Positions 52,178 to 61,820 of a stretch of DNA of 64,000 nucleotides are shown one piece after another. The notes under the pieces were generated by a model. That model was given only the letters and a program-made list of their open reading frames with translations, did no database searches and was not told the DNA's origin. The DNA comes from Sphingomonas chungangi (GTDB taxonomy: Bacteria > Pseudomonadota > Alphaproteobacteria > Sphingomonadales > Sphingomonadaceae): assembly GCF_013778325.1 (NCBI RefSeq), contig NZ_JACEIB010000007.1:62001-126000 (forward strand), in the 5' to 3' direction. Both the position numbers and the translations under genes were made by a program. The number at the start of each line of letters is the position of its first letter. Position 1 is the stretch's first letter.

Positions 52178-52756
52178 TCAACCCCGGATACGCTCCATAT
52201 AGTGGCGCCGGCACAATGCGATGTAGCGGTCGTTGCCGCCGATGCCGATCTGGTCGCCGACGGTGATGGCATTGCCGTGCTCGTCGATGCGCAGGTTCAT
52301 CGTCGCCTTGCGGCCGCAATTGCAGACCGTCTTGATCTCCGAGAGGATGTCGGCGAGCGCCAGCAGCGCCGCAGATCCTTCGAACAGCTCGGCGCGGAAA
52401 TCGGTGCGCAGGCCGTAGCAGAGTACGGGCACGCCCATCTCGTCGCAGACGCGGGCGAGCTGGAGGGCCTGCGCGCGCGTCAGGAACTGCGCCTCGTCGA
52501 TCAGCACGCAGCCGACCGCGCCGCCCTGCCGCGCGTCCGATACCTCGGCATGGAGGTCGGTGGCCGTATCGAAGGGCGTCGCCTCCGCCTTCAGCCCGAT
52601 GCGTGAATCGATCACGCCATGACCGCCGCGATCGTGCACGCCGGCCGTGAACAGCAAAGTCCGCATGCCGCGCTCGGCATAATTGAAGGCGGATTGCAGC
52701 AGCTGGGTCGATTTGCCGGCGTTCATCGCGGAATAATAGAAATAGAGCTTGGCCAT
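52178..52756 (-). CDS. tdk: thymidine kinase, TK1 type
   Basis: The 192-residue enzyme phosphorylates thymidine in salvage. It begins with the P-loop SAMNAGKST, has [11 protein letters not shown] (DEAQ motif with catalytic Glu region) and the zinc-binding CNCGRKA and C-terminal ALCRRH. The size is that of type II bacterial TKs. It lies directly upstream of ssrA, in the same direction. Confidence 0.96.
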   Translation of the reverse strand: MAKLYFYYSAMNAGKSTQLLQSAFNYAERGMRTLLFTAGVHDRGGHGVIDSRIGLKAEATPFDTATDLHAEVSDARQGGAVGCVLIDEAQFLTRAQALQLARVCDEMGVPVLCYGLRTDFRAELFEGSAALLALADILSEIKTVCNCGRKATMNLRIDEHGNAITVGDQIGIGGNDRYIALCRRHYMERIRG

Positions 52757-52793
52757 CGCCGCCCGATCCCACGCCGGGCCGTAGGGCGCAACC

Positions 52794-53300
52794 TCAGGAC
52801 TTGGTGAGCGTCATCGTGTCGCCCGAGATCGAGACGGTGTCGATCCGGCTGAGGAAGCTCTGGCCGAGCAACGCGATGTCGCTCGGCGTGTCGAGCACGG
52901 TCGCCTGCACGTCGAGCAGCTGGATGTCGCCGATGCGCAGCCGGGGCAGGGTGACGCGTGCCGCCATGATCTGGCCGGATGCGGTCTCCATCTGCTGGTC
53001 GTAGCTCAGGTGATCGACATCGACGCCGACGAATTGCGCCTGTGCCTTGCTGAGCGCGACGGTGGTGGCGCCGGTATCGACGAGGAAGTTGAGCGATCTG
53101 CCGGCGACGTCGCCGTCGGTGAAGAAATGACCCTGCCAGCCGCGGTAGATCTTTACGGTGCCGGCACTGGCGTGGGGCGTCTGCCAGTTCGCGGCCGCCG
53201 CCGCCGGAGCCGGCTGGGCGGGGGCGTGGCGGGTCAGCCCGCTGCCGATCGCGAGACCGAAGATCGCCGCCGATCCGAGAATCATCACCGTGCCGCGCAT
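52794..53300 (-). CDS. retropepsin-like clan AA aspartic protease
   Basis: The 168-residue protein has an N-terminal membrane helix ([18 protein letters not shown]), then a retropepsin-like domain with the active-site triad [11 protein letters not shown], a flap region and [22 protein letters not shown]. Relatives are periplasmic, membrane-anchored single-chain proteins of unknown substrate (TIGR02281 type). A 37-base gap separates it from tdk. Confidence 0.9.
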   Translation of the reverse strand: MRGTVMILGSAAIFGLAIGSGLTRHAPAQPAPAAAAANWQTPHASAGTVKIYRGWQGHFFTDGDVAGRSLNFLVDTGATTVALSKAQAQFVGVDVDHLSYDQQMETASGQIMAARVTLPRLRIGDIQLLDVQATVLDTPSDIALLGQSFLSRIDTVSISGDTMTLTKS

Positions 53301-53355
53301 GCCATTCCTCGAACCTGACGAGTCGGGAATAAGGCATCGCGCTTAACGGACGGTA

Positions 53356-53862
53356 TCAGCCCCAGGCGAGGCCGATCGCATGATCGCGGACCGCGCGCGG
53401 CCATGGCTGGGCGAGCGCTTCGAAACGGGCGCGGTCGTCCGCATAGAGGGCGCGGATTGCCTCTTCGTAGCCGGGGCGGTCGCCCGCCATGGAGGTGAGG
53501 AAGCGGTAGGCGGCGTTGCGGCGGGCCGGCCCGTGTCCCTCCGCCTTGCGCGCGGCATCGACCAGCTTGCGCAGCGCCGCCGAGGCGCCGCCGGGCTGCT
53601 CGTTCAGCCAGTCCCAATGGCGGGGCAGCAGCGTCACCTCGCGTGCCACGACGCCGAGCGCGGGGCGTCCCCTTCCGCGCGGCGCTTCCGGCTCGGTCGG
53701 CGCGCGCAGGTCGAAATCGATCTGGCGACCGTCATCGTCGTCGAACACCAGTAGGTCGTCGGCGCGGGGCAGGCCGGGCATGGCCTGGAGCGCGGCGACG
53801 ATCTCGGCACGGCTGCCGCTCGCCACCCACATCTCCTGCGCGAAGGCGGTATAGGTCTTCAT
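53356..53862 (-). CDS. DUF2239 family protein
   Basis: The 168-residue soluble protein matches DUF2239: YTAFAQEMWVASGSRAEIVAAL, LLVFDDDDGRQIDFDLR, EVTLLPRHWDWLNEQPGGASAALRKLVDAARK and AAYRFLTSMAGDRPGYEEAIRALYA. The family is conserved but functionally unknown. A 65-base gap with AT-rich sequence separates it from rbfA; it may have its own promoter there. Confidence 0.9.
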   Translation of the reverse strand: MKTYTAFAQEMWVASGSRAEIVAALQAMPGLPRADDLLVFDDDDGRQIDFDLRAPTEPEAPRGRGRPALGVVAREVTLLPRHWDWLNEQPGGASAALRKLVDAARKAEGHGPARRNAAYRFLTSMAGDRPGYEEAIRALYADDRARFEALAQPWPRAVRDHAIGLAWG

Positions 53863-53927
53863 CGTCGTCTCCCTTTTCGGGAGGCGATTTATGTCCGGAT
53901 CAAATTCAAGTCAATATAACCCGGATA

Positions 53928-54335
53928 TTATTCAGAATCGGTCCGATCCTCGGGCAGATCGCGCGCGATCTCGGGGCGGCGCAGCACCGCCTCGATATGG
54001 CTGCCCTCGTCGAAGCTCTCGTCGGCGAGGAACTTGAGCTTCGCGGCGAACTTGAGCTGTACGCGCTTCGCCACCTCGCGCTGGAGATAGGCGGTGTTGG
54101 TGCGCAGCGCCTTCAACACCGCCTCCTCGTCCGCCCCGAGCAGCGACTTGATGAACACGGTGGCGTGCTTGAGGTCGGGAGACATGCGCACCTCCGTCAC
54201 CGAGACGGTGTGCGTGGCGAGCACGTCGTCATGCACATCCCCGCGCGCGAGGATCTCGGAGAGGATATGGCGCACCTGCTCGCCCACGCGGAGCAGGCGG
54301 ACGGAACGGCCTTCGGAGGTTTCGGTGTGGCGCAT
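53928..54335 (-). CDS. rbfA: 30S ribosome-binding factor A
   Basis: The 135-residue protein has the KH-like RbfA fold: [74 protein letters not shown]. It assists 16S rRNA maturation and cold adaptation. It follows infB with a small membrane-protein gene between, in the nusA-infB operon. Confidence 0.95.
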   Translation of the reverse strand: MRHTETSEGRSVRLLRVGEQVRHILSEILARGDVHDDVLATHTVSVTEVRMSPDLKHATVFIKSLLGADEEAVLKALRTNTAYLQREVAKRVQLKFAAKLKFLADESFDEGSHIEAVLRRPEIARDLPEDRTDSE

Positions 54336-54340
54336 TTTTC

Positions 54341-54544
54341 TCAGACTATGTGGTTATCGTTTGCCCACCAAATCATGTAGGCAATCAGTCCCAGCAGCCC
54401 CGCTCCCGGCAGCGTCGCTACGATATCCAATGCCGCCCAGGCATAGCGTCGATCAATGATATCGCGACTCGTCGCGCGACCGCCGACGACGGCTACAAGG
54501 AACGCGACGGAGGCAAGAAGCGCGACAAACAGCTTGTCGTTCAC
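54341..54544 (-). CDS. 67-residue two-helix membrane protein
   Basis: ATG at 54544 gives a small membrane protein with two hydrophobic helices ([18 protein letters not shown] and [25 protein letters not shown]). It lies between infB and rbfA, in the same direction, with 5 bases before rbfA, so it is probably translated in the operon. No family is recognised. Base composition is visibly more AT-rich than flanking genes, suggesting later insertion. Confidence 0.65.
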   Translation of the reverse strand: MNDKLFVALLASVAFLVAVVGGRATSRDIIDRRYAWAALDIVATLPGAGLLGLIAYMIWWANDNHIV

Positions 54545-54568
54545 ATTCTCGCCTCCGGCTAAACGTCC

Positions 54569-57151
54569 TTACAGAGTCCGCTCGCGCATCTCGACCTCGA
54601 ACGTCTCGAGGAAGTCGCCCGGCTTGATGTCGGTGTGGCTCTCGAAGGTCACGCCGCACTCGAGGCCCGCGCGGACTTCCGGCACGTCGTCCTTGAAGCG
54701 GCGCAGCGACGCGATCGAGCCGTTGTAGATGATGACATCCTCGCGGGTGATGCGCGCGCGCAGCGCCTTGCGAATGAAGCCCTCGACCACGAGCAGACCC
54801 GCTGCACGGCCGTGCTTGCCCGCCGAAAAGACCTCGCGGATTTCCGCGCGGCCGACGACATGCTCGATCGCTTCCGGCCCGAGCTGGCCGGCCATGGCGG
54901 CGCGGATCTCGTCGAGCAGGTCGTAGATCACGTCGTAATATTTCAGCGCAACCTGATCGCGGGTGGCGATCTCGCGGGCCTTGGCATTGGCGCGGACGTT
55001 GAAGCCGATGATCGGCGCGCGGCTCGCCGCCGCCAGCGTCACGTCGCTCTCGGTGATGCCGCCGACGCCCGAGTGCAGGATGCGCACCTGGATGAGATCG
55101 GTCGAGATCTTGTTGAGCGAGCCGACGATGGCCTCCACCGAACCCTGCGTGTCCGCCTTCACGACCACCGGATATTGCTGGGCCTGCTTCTCGCGGAGCT
55201 GCGAGAACATCGATTCCAGCGAGGCCGGGGCCTGGGTGGTGCGCTTGGCCTGGATGACGCCGGCGCGATAGGCGGCAACCTCGCGGGCGCGCGCCTCGTT
55301 CTCCACCACGGTGAGCGGATCGCCGGCGCCCGGCACGCCCGACAGGCCGAGCACCTCGACCGGCATGGACGGGCCGGCTTCCTTGATATTCTTGCCCTTG
55401 TCGTCAATCAGCGCGCGCACCTTGCCGCTCTCCGCGCCGACGACGAAGATGTCGCCGACCCTGAGCGTGCCCTTGCGGACGAGGATCGTCGCGACCGGGC
55501 CGCGGCCCTTGTCGAGCTGCGCCTCGACCACGGTGCCTTCGGCCTCGCGATCGGGATTGGCCTTGAGCTCGAGCAGTTCGGCCTGGAGCAGGATCTTCTC
55601 GATCAGCTCGTCGAGGCCGGTCTTGGCGAGCGCCGAGACCTCGACGTCCTGCACGTCGCCGCCCATCTCTTCGACCTGGACGTCGTACTGGAGTAGCGCC
55701 TCGCGGACCTTCTGCGGGTTGCCGCCCGGCTTGTCGACCTTGTTGATCGCCACGATCATCGGCACGCCGGCCGCCTTGGTGTGGTTGATCGCCTCGATCG
55801 TCTGCGGGCGGATGCCGTCGTCGGCGGCGACCACCACCACCACGATGTCCGTGATGTTGGCGCCGCGCCCGCGCATCTCGGAGAAGGCCTCGTGGCCGGG
55901 CGTATCGAGGAAGGTGATCCGGTCGCCCGACTTCACCTGCACCTGATAGGCGCCGATATGCTGGGTGATGCCGCCGGCCTCACCGCGCACCACGTCGGTG
56001 CCGCGCAGCGCGTCCAGCAGCGAGGTCTTGCCGTGATCGACATGGCCCATGATCGTGACGACGGGCGCGCGCGGCTGCAGCGTGTCTTCGGGATCGGCAT
56101 CGTGGCTGGCAACGATGTCGATGTCGCTTTCGGAGACGCGCTTCAGCGTGTGGCCGAATTCGGTCACCAGCAGCTCGGCGGTGTCCTGGTCGATCGTCTG
56201 GGTGAGCGTGACCGGCATGCCCATCTTGAAGAGCGCCTTCACCAGATCGGCACCGCGCTCGGCCATGCGGTTGGCGAGCTCGGCGACGGTGATCGTCTCC
56301 GGCACCACGACCTCGCGGACCTGCTTGACCTGCGGGCCGCCCTGCTGGTGGTGGCGCTTGTCCTTTTCACGCGCACGCTTGAGCGCGGCGAGCGAGCGGG
56401 CACGGGCGCCGCCCTCGTCGTCGAGCGCGCGGGTGACGGTGAGCTTGCCCGACTGGCGGCGGTCGTCGCCGCCCGGACGGCCGGCGGCGGTGCGCGCCGG
56501 GCGCGCCGGCGGCTCGGGCCGGGCAACCGGCGTGAAGCGGCGGGGAGGCGGGGTGCCGGCGCTGGAACGAGCCTCGGGCTGCGCTTCCTCGGCTTGCGCC
56601 GCGGCGGCGGGCGCAGCGGGGGACTCCTCAGCGGCCTTGGTGGTTTCCTCGGCGGCACGCTGGGCGTCCGCCTCGGCCTGCTTGGCGCGCTCTTCCTCTG
56701 CGCGCTTATTCTCTTCGGCGCGGCGCTTTTCTTCCTCGCTCGCCTCGGCGCGCATGCGCTCCTCGCGGCGGCGATTTTCCTCGTTCGCCGCCATGCGAGC
56801 CTCTTCGGCCTCGCGGAGCAGGCGCTCCTGCTGCTCGCGGCGCTCGAGCGGCGTCATTGGGCGCTGCAGCGCCGCGGCCTGCGGACGCGGGGCCGGCGCG
56901 GCTGGGCGCGGCGCGGGGGCAGCGGGAGCCGCCGCCTTCTGCACCTCTGGCTCGGGGACCGGAGCGGCGGCCGGGGTCGACTGCGGCTCGGGATCGCCCG
57001 GGCGGCGCAGCACGCGGGAACGCTTGGTCTCCACGATCACGGTGTTCGAGCGGCCGTGGCTGAAGCTCTGCTTCACCTTGCCCGTCTCGACCGTGCGCTT
57101 GAGGCCCAGCGGCGCGCGCATACCCAGCTTCGGCTTTTCAGAATCGCTCAT
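54569..57151 (-). CDS. infB: translation initiation factor IF-2
   Basis: The 860-residue GTPase has an N-terminal region rich in Ala, Glu, Arg and Pro (about residues 60-250, including long charged coiled-coil-like stretches), an IF2_N domain ([35 protein letters not shown]), the G domain ([24 protein letters not shown]) and C-terminal domains ([27 protein letters not shown]). It follows nusA and ylxR, as in most bacteria. Confidence 0.97.
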   Translation of the reverse strand: MSDSEKPKLGMRAPLGLKRTVETGKVKQSFSHGRSNTVIVETKRSRVLRRPGDPEPQSTPAAAPVPEPEVQKAAAPAAPAPRPAAPAPRPQAAALQRPMTPLERREQQERLLREAEEARMAANEENRRREERMRAEASEEEKRRAEENKRAEEERAKQAEADAQRAAEETTKAAEESPAAPAAAAQAEEAQPEARSSAGTPPPRRFTPVARPEPPARPARTAAGRPGGDDRRQSGKLTVTRALDDEGGARARSLAALKRAREKDKRHHQQGGPQVKQVREVVVPETITVAELANRMAERGADLVKALFKMGMPVTLTQTIDQDTAELLVTEFGHTLKRVSESDIDIVASHDADPEDTLQPRAPVVTIMGHVDHGKTSLLDALRGTDVVRGEAGGITQHIGAYQVQVKSGDRITFLDTPGHEAFSEMRGRGANITDIVVVVVAADDGIRPQTIEAINHTKAAGVPMIVAINKVDKPGGNPQKVREALLQYDVQVEEMGGDVQDVEVSALAKTGLDELIEKILLQAELLELKANPDREAEGTVVEAQLDKGRGPVATILVRKGTLRVGDIFVVGAESGKVRALIDDKGKNIKEAGPSMPVEVLGLSGVPGAGDPLTVVENEARAREVAAYRAGVIQAKRTTQAPASLESMFSQLREKQAQQYPVVVKADTQGSVEAIVGSLNKISTDLIQVRILHSGVGGITESDVTLAAASRAPIIGFNVRANAKAREIATRDQVALKYYDVIYDLLDEIRAAMAGQLGPEAIEHVVGRAEIREVFSAGKHGRAAGLLVVEGFIRKALRARITREDVIIYNGSIASLRRFKDDVPEVRAGLECGVTFESHTDIKPGDFLETFEVEMRERTL

Positions 57152-57166
57152 CGACTACCCAAATCC

Positions 57167-57994
57167 TCAAACATCGTCGCCGGCGGCCGGGCCGTCGGCG
57201 TTTTCCAAACCCGTAGGGGCCGTAAAGCCCCGCGAAGAGTCGCGAGGCTCGGCCCCACTTTTCCGTCCGATAAATCCGCGCCAGCGAGACAAAGCTTGGC
57301 TGACGCGGTGGGCGGCAGCCCGGTCTGTCAGCGCGACATGTACCACATTTTCGCGGCCCAGCGCCATCGACAATATATTGCGGGGCAGCGGCAATACCAG
57401 ACCCCGGAGGTCCGATCCTTCGGCATCGTTGCCGACGCGCAACGCCTGGTCGAGCTTGCGGTTGCCATCTTCGCCCGCGTCGCTCGCGTGGAGCAGCAGG
57501 TGGACGCGGCCCTTGCGCGCGGCCTCCCCGATCCGGTCCGAGCCGACGGAGACGGTGCCGGCGCGGGATTCGAGGCCGAGCCGATCGAGGAAGGCGCGCT
57601 CCAGCGCGGTCTCGATCATCTGGCCGAGATCGTCGGGGATCGTCAGCGGCTTGCCCTTGAAGGCACGCGCGAGCGCGCCCTTGAGTTTGCCCTTCTTCTG
57701 CGCGGCATCGAGCGTCTCGCGATCGACGCCCAGCCATGCGCCCCGGCCGGGCGCCTTGGCGCGGATGTCGGGCAATACGAGGCCGTCCAGCGAGATGGCG
57801 AGGCGGATCAGATTGTCCTTCGCGTCATGCGCGCCGGACAGGATGCACTTGCGCTCGGGTGTGTGGCCCTCGGCCACTTCTTCTCCGTTCGTGTCGAGCG
57901 AAGTCGAGACACGTTCTCCCGCCGCGTCCCTCGACTTCGCTCGGGACGACTTTTCGCCTTTGGTGGGGGCGCTTAGATGCTCATCGTGTGCCAT
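57167..57994 (-). CDS. YlxR/DUF448 protein with L7Ae-like C-terminus
   Basis: The longest frame has 275 residues: an N-terminal extension, a YlxR domain (PERKCILSGAHDAKDNLIRLAISLDG, GRGAWLGVDRETLDAAQKKG), and a ribosomal L7Ae-like part (RIGEAARKGRVHLLLHASDAGEDGNRKLD). YlxR proteins bind nucleic acid or ribosomes and are encoded between nusA and infB. Residues about 15-37 derive from a palindromic repeat read in frame. Either the protein starts upstream at ATG 57994 and carries the repeat, or translation starts at a GTG (57880) with GGAGAA just before it. Overlap of 14 bases with the tautomerase gene favours the former weakly. Confidence 0.88.
   Translation of the reverse strand: MAHDEHLSAPTKGEKSSRAKSRDAAGERVSTSLDTNGEEVAEGHTPERKCILSGAHDAKDNLIRLAISLDGLVLPDIRAKAPGRGAWLGVDRETLDAAQKKGKLKGALARAFKGKPLTIPDDLGQMIETALERAFLDRLGLESRAGTVSVGSDRIGEAARKGRVHLLLHASDAGEDGNRKLDQALRVGNDAEGSDLRGLVLPLPRNILSMALGRENVVHVALTDRAAAHRVSQALSRWRGFIGRKSGAEPRDSSRGFTAPTGLENADGPAAGDDV
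57885..57951. repeat. dispersed palindromic repeat, copy 3, inside the ylxR coding frame
   Basis: Arms at 57885-57910 and 57927-57951 share CGAGCGAAGTCGA with copies 1 and 2. All codons across it are open in the ylxR frame (encoding the SRAKSRDAAGERVSTSLDTNG segment). It therefore either adds a peptide to the protein or forms an untranslated leader. Confidence 0.8.
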
Positions 57995-58211
57995 TCGCGG
58001 GAGCGACCTCCTGCACAGGCACGGGCGGCCGGTCGGCGATCAGGATGCCGCCGGCGCCATAATTCTCAGGTGAAACTTCCTCGATCACGACCTGGACGGC
58101 GGCCGGGTTCTTGCCCAGCCGCGTGACCAGCGAGGCCGTCACGTCCGCGACGATCCCCGCTTTCTGCTCCTTGCTTGCGGAGCCCGCCATCCTGATCGAG
58201 ACGAACGGCAT
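57981..58211 (-). CDS. 4-oxalocrotonate tautomerase-family protein
   Basis: The 76-residue protein has the catalytic Pro immediately after Met (MPFVSIRMAG) and the 4-OT fold pattern KAGIVADVTASLVTRLGKNPAAVQVVIEEVSPENYGAGG. Members are hexameric tautomerases in aromatic catabolism or of unknown role. Its location between nusA (2 bases upstream gap) and ylxR is unexpected for a translation/transcription operon. Confidence 0.9.
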   Translation of the reverse strand: MPFVSIRMAGSASKEQKAGIVADVTASLVTRLGKNPAAVQVVIEEVSPENYGAGGILIADRPPVPVQEVAPANGTR

Positions 58212-58212
58212 C

Positions 58213-59859
58213 TTACGCGTCGTCCTCCGGCGCCAGCGCCTCGTTTTCCACGGCCACGGCGGCGGGCTGCGGCTCGTCGTCGAACCAGCCGGCGGCGGTG
58301 CGGGCGGCCATGATGATCTCGTTGCCCTGATCGTCCGAGAGGCCGTAGGCGGCGAGCACGCCGCCCTTGTCCTCGGCGCGCTGCGGCTTGGCCGGCGCGC
58401 CTTCGGCTCGGCGGCGCGGCTCGGCGCGCTTCTTCTGGACTAGCTCGTCGGTGGCGAGATCGCCCACGTCGTCGAGCGTCTTGATCCCCGCCTTGCCGAG
58501 CGTGACCAGCATCGCCTCGGTCAGATAAGGCAGCTCCAGCAGCGCGTCCTCGACGCCGAGGTTGGTGCGCTCCTCGCGGGCCGCGGCCTCGCGGCGCTCT
58601 AGCGCTTCCTGTGCGCGACTCTGCAACTCGGCGGCGAGATCCTCGTCGAAGCCCTCGATCGCGCTGATCTCGGCGGCGTCGACATAGGCGACCTCCTCGA
58701 GGCTGCCGAAGCCCTCGGCGACGAGCAGTTGAGACAGCGTCTCGTCGACGTCCAGCTCGCCCTCGAACATGTTCGAGCGCTCGACGAACTCCTTCTGGCG
58801 CTTCTCGGAGGCATCGGCCTCGGTCAGGATGTCGATCGCCTTGCCGGTCAGCTGCGAAGCCAGGCGGACGTTCTGGCCGCGGCGGCCGATCGCTAGCGAA
58901 AGCTGATCGTCGGGGACGACCACCTCGATCCGCTCGTCATCCTCGTCGATCACGACGCGGGCGACGTTGGCCGGCTGCAGCGCGTTGACCACGAAGGTGG
59001 CGACGTCGGGCGACCAGGGGATGATGTCGATCTTCTCGCCCTGCATCTCCTGCACGACGGCCTGCACGCGGCTGCCCTTCATGCCGACGCAGGCGCCGAC
59101 CGGATCGATCGACGAATCGCGGCTGATCACGCCGATCTTGGCGCGCGAGCCCGGATCGCGGGCGGCCGCCATGATTGTGATCACGCCGTCGTAGATTTCG
59201 GGCACTTCCTGCGCGAACAGCTTCTTCATGAAATCGGGGTGCGCGCGCGAGAGGAAGATCTGCGGCCCGCGCACCTCGCGCGCGACCTTGAGGATGATCG
59301 AGCGGATGCGATCTCCGACGCGGACCACCTCGCGAGGGATCTGCGCGTCGCGGCGGATGACGCCCTCGGCGCGGCCGAGATCGACGACGACATGGCCGAA
59401 CTCGACGCGCTTCACCACGCCGGTGATGATCTCGCCGACGCGATCCTTGAACTCGCCATATTGACGCTCGCGCTCGGCATCCCGAACCTTCTGGAAGATG
59501 ATCTGCTTGGAGGCCTGCGCCTGGATGCGGCCGAACTCGATCGGGGGCAGCGGATCGACGATGTAGTCGCCGATCGAGGCGCCCTTCTGCAGCTTGTCGG
59601 CATCGGCCGGCGAGATCTGCGTGAAATAATTGTCGACAGCCTCGACCACCTCGACGACGCGCCACAGGCGTAGATCGCCGCTCTTCGGGTCGATCTTGGC
59701 GCGGATGTCGTTCTCGGCGCCGTAGCGGGTCTTGGCGGCGCGCTGGATGGCGTCTTCCATGGCCTCGATCACGATCTCGCGATCGATGAGCTTCTCCTTC
59801 GCCACCGAATCGGCGATGGCGAGCAGCTCGGCCTTGTTGGCGGAGAGAACGGTGGCCAC
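58213..59859 (-). CDS. nusA: transcription termination/antitermination factor NusA
   Basis: The 548-residue protein has the N-terminal RNA polymerase-binding domain (ELLAIADSVAKEKLIDREIVIEAMEDAI), an S1 domain (VGEIITGVVKRVEFGHVVVDLG), two KH domains (CVGMKGSRVQAVVQEMQGEKIDIIPWS and the following DDQLSLAIGRRGQNVRLASQLTG) and helix-hairpin-helix repeats in the C-terminal half. The acidic tail extends beyond the E. coli protein. It overlaps nothing but sits 3 bases after rimP. Confidence 0.97.
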   Translation of the reverse strand: MATVLSANKAELLAIADSVAKEKLIDREIVIEAMEDAIQRAAKTRYGAENDIRAKIDPKSGDLRLWRVVEVVEAVDNYFTQISPADADKLQKGASIGDYIVDPLPPIEFGRIQAQASKQIIFQKVRDAERERQYGEFKDRVGEIITGVVKRVEFGHVVVDLGRAEGVIRRDAQIPREVVRVGDRIRSIILKVAREVRGPQIFLSRAHPDFMKKLFAQEVPEIYDGVITIMAAARDPGSRAKIGVISRDSSIDPVGACVGMKGSRVQAVVQEMQGEKIDIIPWSPDVATFVVNALQPANVARVVIDEDDERIEVVVPDDQLSLAIGRRGQNVRLASQLTGKAIDILTEADASEKRQKEFVERSNMFEGELDVDETLSQLLVAEGFGSLEEVAYVDAAEISAIEGFDEDLAAELQSRAQEALERREAAAREERTNLGVEDALLELPYLTEAMLVTLGKAGIKTLDDVGDLATDELVQKKRAEPRRRAEGAPAKPQRAEDKGGVLAAYGLSDDQGNEIIMAARTAAGWFDDEPQPAAVAVENEALAPEDDA

Positions 59860-59862
59860 GGT

Positions 59863-60393
59863 TCAGGCTTCCTTTTCGATGATGCGGTCCGCACCCTCTG
59901 TCGAGAGTGGCGCGGTGGCCTTGATGAGCGCGTCGGTCAAGAGCAGCTTGGCGGACGCGAGTGAAGTGAAGGGAAAAACGAACGGCTCGCCGGACTTGGC
60001 CAGCGTCACCTCGATGGTGCCGTCGGCGACCCCGTTGAGGCGACCGTCGAGTTGCTTGCGGCCGTCGATTTCCTCGGCCAGCCGGATGCGGGCGTCGAAG
60101 CCGGCCCAGTCGGTAAAGTCCTGCAGCCGCGTCAGCGGCCGGTCGATGCCGGGCGACGAGACCTCCAGCCGATAGGCCTCTTCGATCGGGTCCTCGGCGT
60201 CGAGCACCTCGGAGATGCGTCGCGAGAGCGCCTCGCAATCCGAGATGTCGAGCTGGCGGGTGTCGGGCCGCTCGGCCATCACCTGCAGCGTCGGATCGGA
60301 CCTGCCGCCGAACATCGCCACGCGCACGAGGTCCAGCCCGAGCGCTTTCGCTTCGGGCTCGATCAGGCGGGTGAGTAAAGCGATGTCGGCCAT
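59863..60393 (-). CDS. rimP: ribosome maturation factor RimP
   Basis: The 176-residue protein matches RimP: LLTRLIEPEAKALGLDLVRVAMFGG, ISDCEALSRRISEVLDAEDPIEEAYRLEVSSPGIDRPLTRLQDF. It acts in 30S assembly. ATG at 60393 follows GGAG at a 5-base spacing; the open frame far upstream (over 400 codons) is a shadow of the neighbouring sugar dehydrogenase. It heads the operon. Confidence 0.95.
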   Translation of the reverse strand: MADIALLTRLIEPEAKALGLDLVRVAMFGGRSDPTLQVMAERPDTRQLDISDCEALSRRISEVLDAEDPIEEAYRLEVSSPGIDRPLTRLQDFTDWAGFDARIRLAEEIDGRKQLDGRLNGVADGTIEVTLAKSGEPFVFPFTSLASAKLLLTDALIKATAPLSTEGADRIIEKEA

Positions 60394-60428
60394 ACGACTC
60401 CAGGAAAAACATAAGCCGCCTCGCAGCC

Positions 60429-60444
60429 GGCCCCGGTTGGGGCC
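60429..60444 (-). promoter_or_regulatory. leader hairpin of the rimP operon
   Basis: GGCCCC and GGGGCC form a perfect six-base GC stem with a four-base loop in the roughly 80-base untranslated leader between the promoter and rimP. It may be a control element like leaders before rimP in other bacteria; no family match could be checked. Confidence 0.35.
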
Positions 60445-60482
60445 AGCCTCGGCAGAGTTTCCAATGTCGAGAAGGCAACGCG

Positions 60483-60511
60483 CATATAATCCGGTTGACG
60501 CCTTTCGGCAA
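60483..60511 (-). promoter_or_regulatory. promoter of the rimP-nusA-infB operon
   Basis: Read leftward, TTGCCG (60511-60506) and TATATG (60488-60483) are 17 bases apart, placing a start near 60476 and a leader of about 80 bases. It resembles the other two promoters in this window (TTGCCx-17-TATxTx). Confidence 0.7.
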
Positions 60512-60552
60512 GCGTGGCCGAAAGAGGCGCGGGGGTGATCTGGAGTAGCCCG

Positions 60553-61761
60553 ATGCGTCCCCTCTTTTTCCTCGCCCTCGCCGCCGCTTTGGCGGCGCCC
60601 GTCGCCGCCGAGCAGAATTTCGGCGACGCCAAGCCCAATCCCGCCAAGCCCTTCGTCGTAACCCCAGTCGCGACCTTCGACTATCCGTGGCGGATCGCCT
60701 TCCTGCCCGACGGGCGCATGCTGGTCACCGAGAAGCCGGGCAAGCTCTACCTCGTCAGCCAGACCGGCACCAAGCAGCAGGTCTCGGGCGTCCCGGCAGT
60801 CCACTATGATTCGGATCAGGAGGGTCTGCTCGGCGTCTTCCTCTCGCCGCATTTCGCGACGGATCACATGATCTACCTGACCTACTCCGAGCCGGGCTCC
60901 GACGGTTCGGGCCTCGCGCTGGCACGGGCGACGCTGAGCGGCACTGCGCTCTCCGGTCTCAAGGTGATCTGGCGACAGATCCCGTTCGGCAAGGGCGGGC
61001 AGGACGGGGGTATCGTCACCTTCGATCCGAGCGGGAAATATCTTTTCCTGGCGGTCGGCGAACGCCAGCGCTTCACGCCCGCGCAGGATCCCAACCAGGC
61101 GACCGGCAAGATCCTGCGCCTCACGCTCGACGGCAAGCCGGCGCCGGGCAACCCGATGGCGGGCAAGCTCGGCTCGCAGACCGTCACCGTTACCGACCCG
61201 CCACAGGATACGGTCGCGGCAAAGACCGCCAGGGGCCGCACCGTGAAGCTGCCTGGGCCGAACCTGGTGCCGTCCGAGACGTGGACCACCGGCCACCGCA
61301 ACCCCTACGGCCTCGCCTTCGATGCCAAGGGCACGCTGTGGGAGGTCGAGATGGGGCCCAAGGGCGGTGACGAGCTCAATATCCTGAAGCCGGGGAAGAA
61401 TTACGGCTGGCCGGTGGTCTCCAACGGCATCAACTATGACGGCAAGCCGATTCCCCGGCACGACACCCATCCGGAATTCGAGAAGCCGGTCGTCTATTGG
61501 ACACCGGTGATCGCGCCCGCTGGCCTTGCTTTCTACTACAAGTCGTTGTTCCCGCAGTGGAAAGGGTCGGCGTTCATCGGGGGTCTCGCCAGCGAGGCGC
61601 TGGTCCGCATCGCCTTCGACGGCCCCAACGGCGCGCGCGAGGCCGAGCGCTGGGAGATGGGTCATCGCATCCGCGACGTGGAGGTCGCCCCCGATGGCGC
61701 GCTCTGGGTGATCGAGGACGAGGAAGGGGGGCGGCTGCTCAGGCTGACGCCGAAGAAGTGA
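60553..61761 (+). CDS. PQQ-dependent sugar dehydrogenase (soluble aldose dehydrogenase-like)
   Basis: The 402-residue periplasmic beta-propeller enzyme has a signal peptide (MRPLFFLALAAALAAPVAA), then the soluble glucose dehydrogenase-type repeats: FDYPWRIAFLPDGRMLVTEKPGKLYLVS, DQEGLLGVFLSPHF, WTTGHRNPYGLAFDAKGTLWEVEMGPKGGDELNILKPGKNYGWPVVSNGINYDG. Most such genes depend on added PQQ. ATG at 60553 follows GGAG and begins the signal peptide. It is divergent from rimP. Confidence 0.93.
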   Translation: MRPLFFLALAAALAAPVAAEQNFGDAKPNPAKPFVVTPVATFDYPWRIAFLPDGRMLVTEKPGKLYLVSQTGTKQQVSGVPAVHYDSDQEGLLGVFLSPHFATDHMIYLTYSEPGSDGSGLALARATLSGTALSGLKVIWRQIPFGKGGQDGGIVTFDPSGKYLFLAVGERQRFTPAQDPNQATGKILRLTLDGKPAPGNPMAGKLGSQTVTVTDPPQDTVAAKTARGRTVKLPGPNLVPSETWTTGHRNPYGLAFDAKGTLWEVEMGPKGGDELNILKPGKNYGWPVVSNGINYDGKPIPRHDTHPEFEKPVVYWTPVIAPAGLAFYYKSLFPQWKGSAFIGGLASEALVRIAFDGPNGAREAERWEMGHRIRDVEVAPDGALWVIEDEEGGRLLRLTPKK

Positions 61762-61820
61762 TCCGGGAATGACTATCGGCTCCGCACTGGCTGGGTTGTC
61801 CCGAAGCAGGGGGTGACGGC

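Noticed and set aside
60394-61665. Upstream extension of the rimP frame by over 400 codons
   Set aside because: It is antisense to the PQQ-type dehydrogenase; the true start at 60393 has GGAG and matches RimP.
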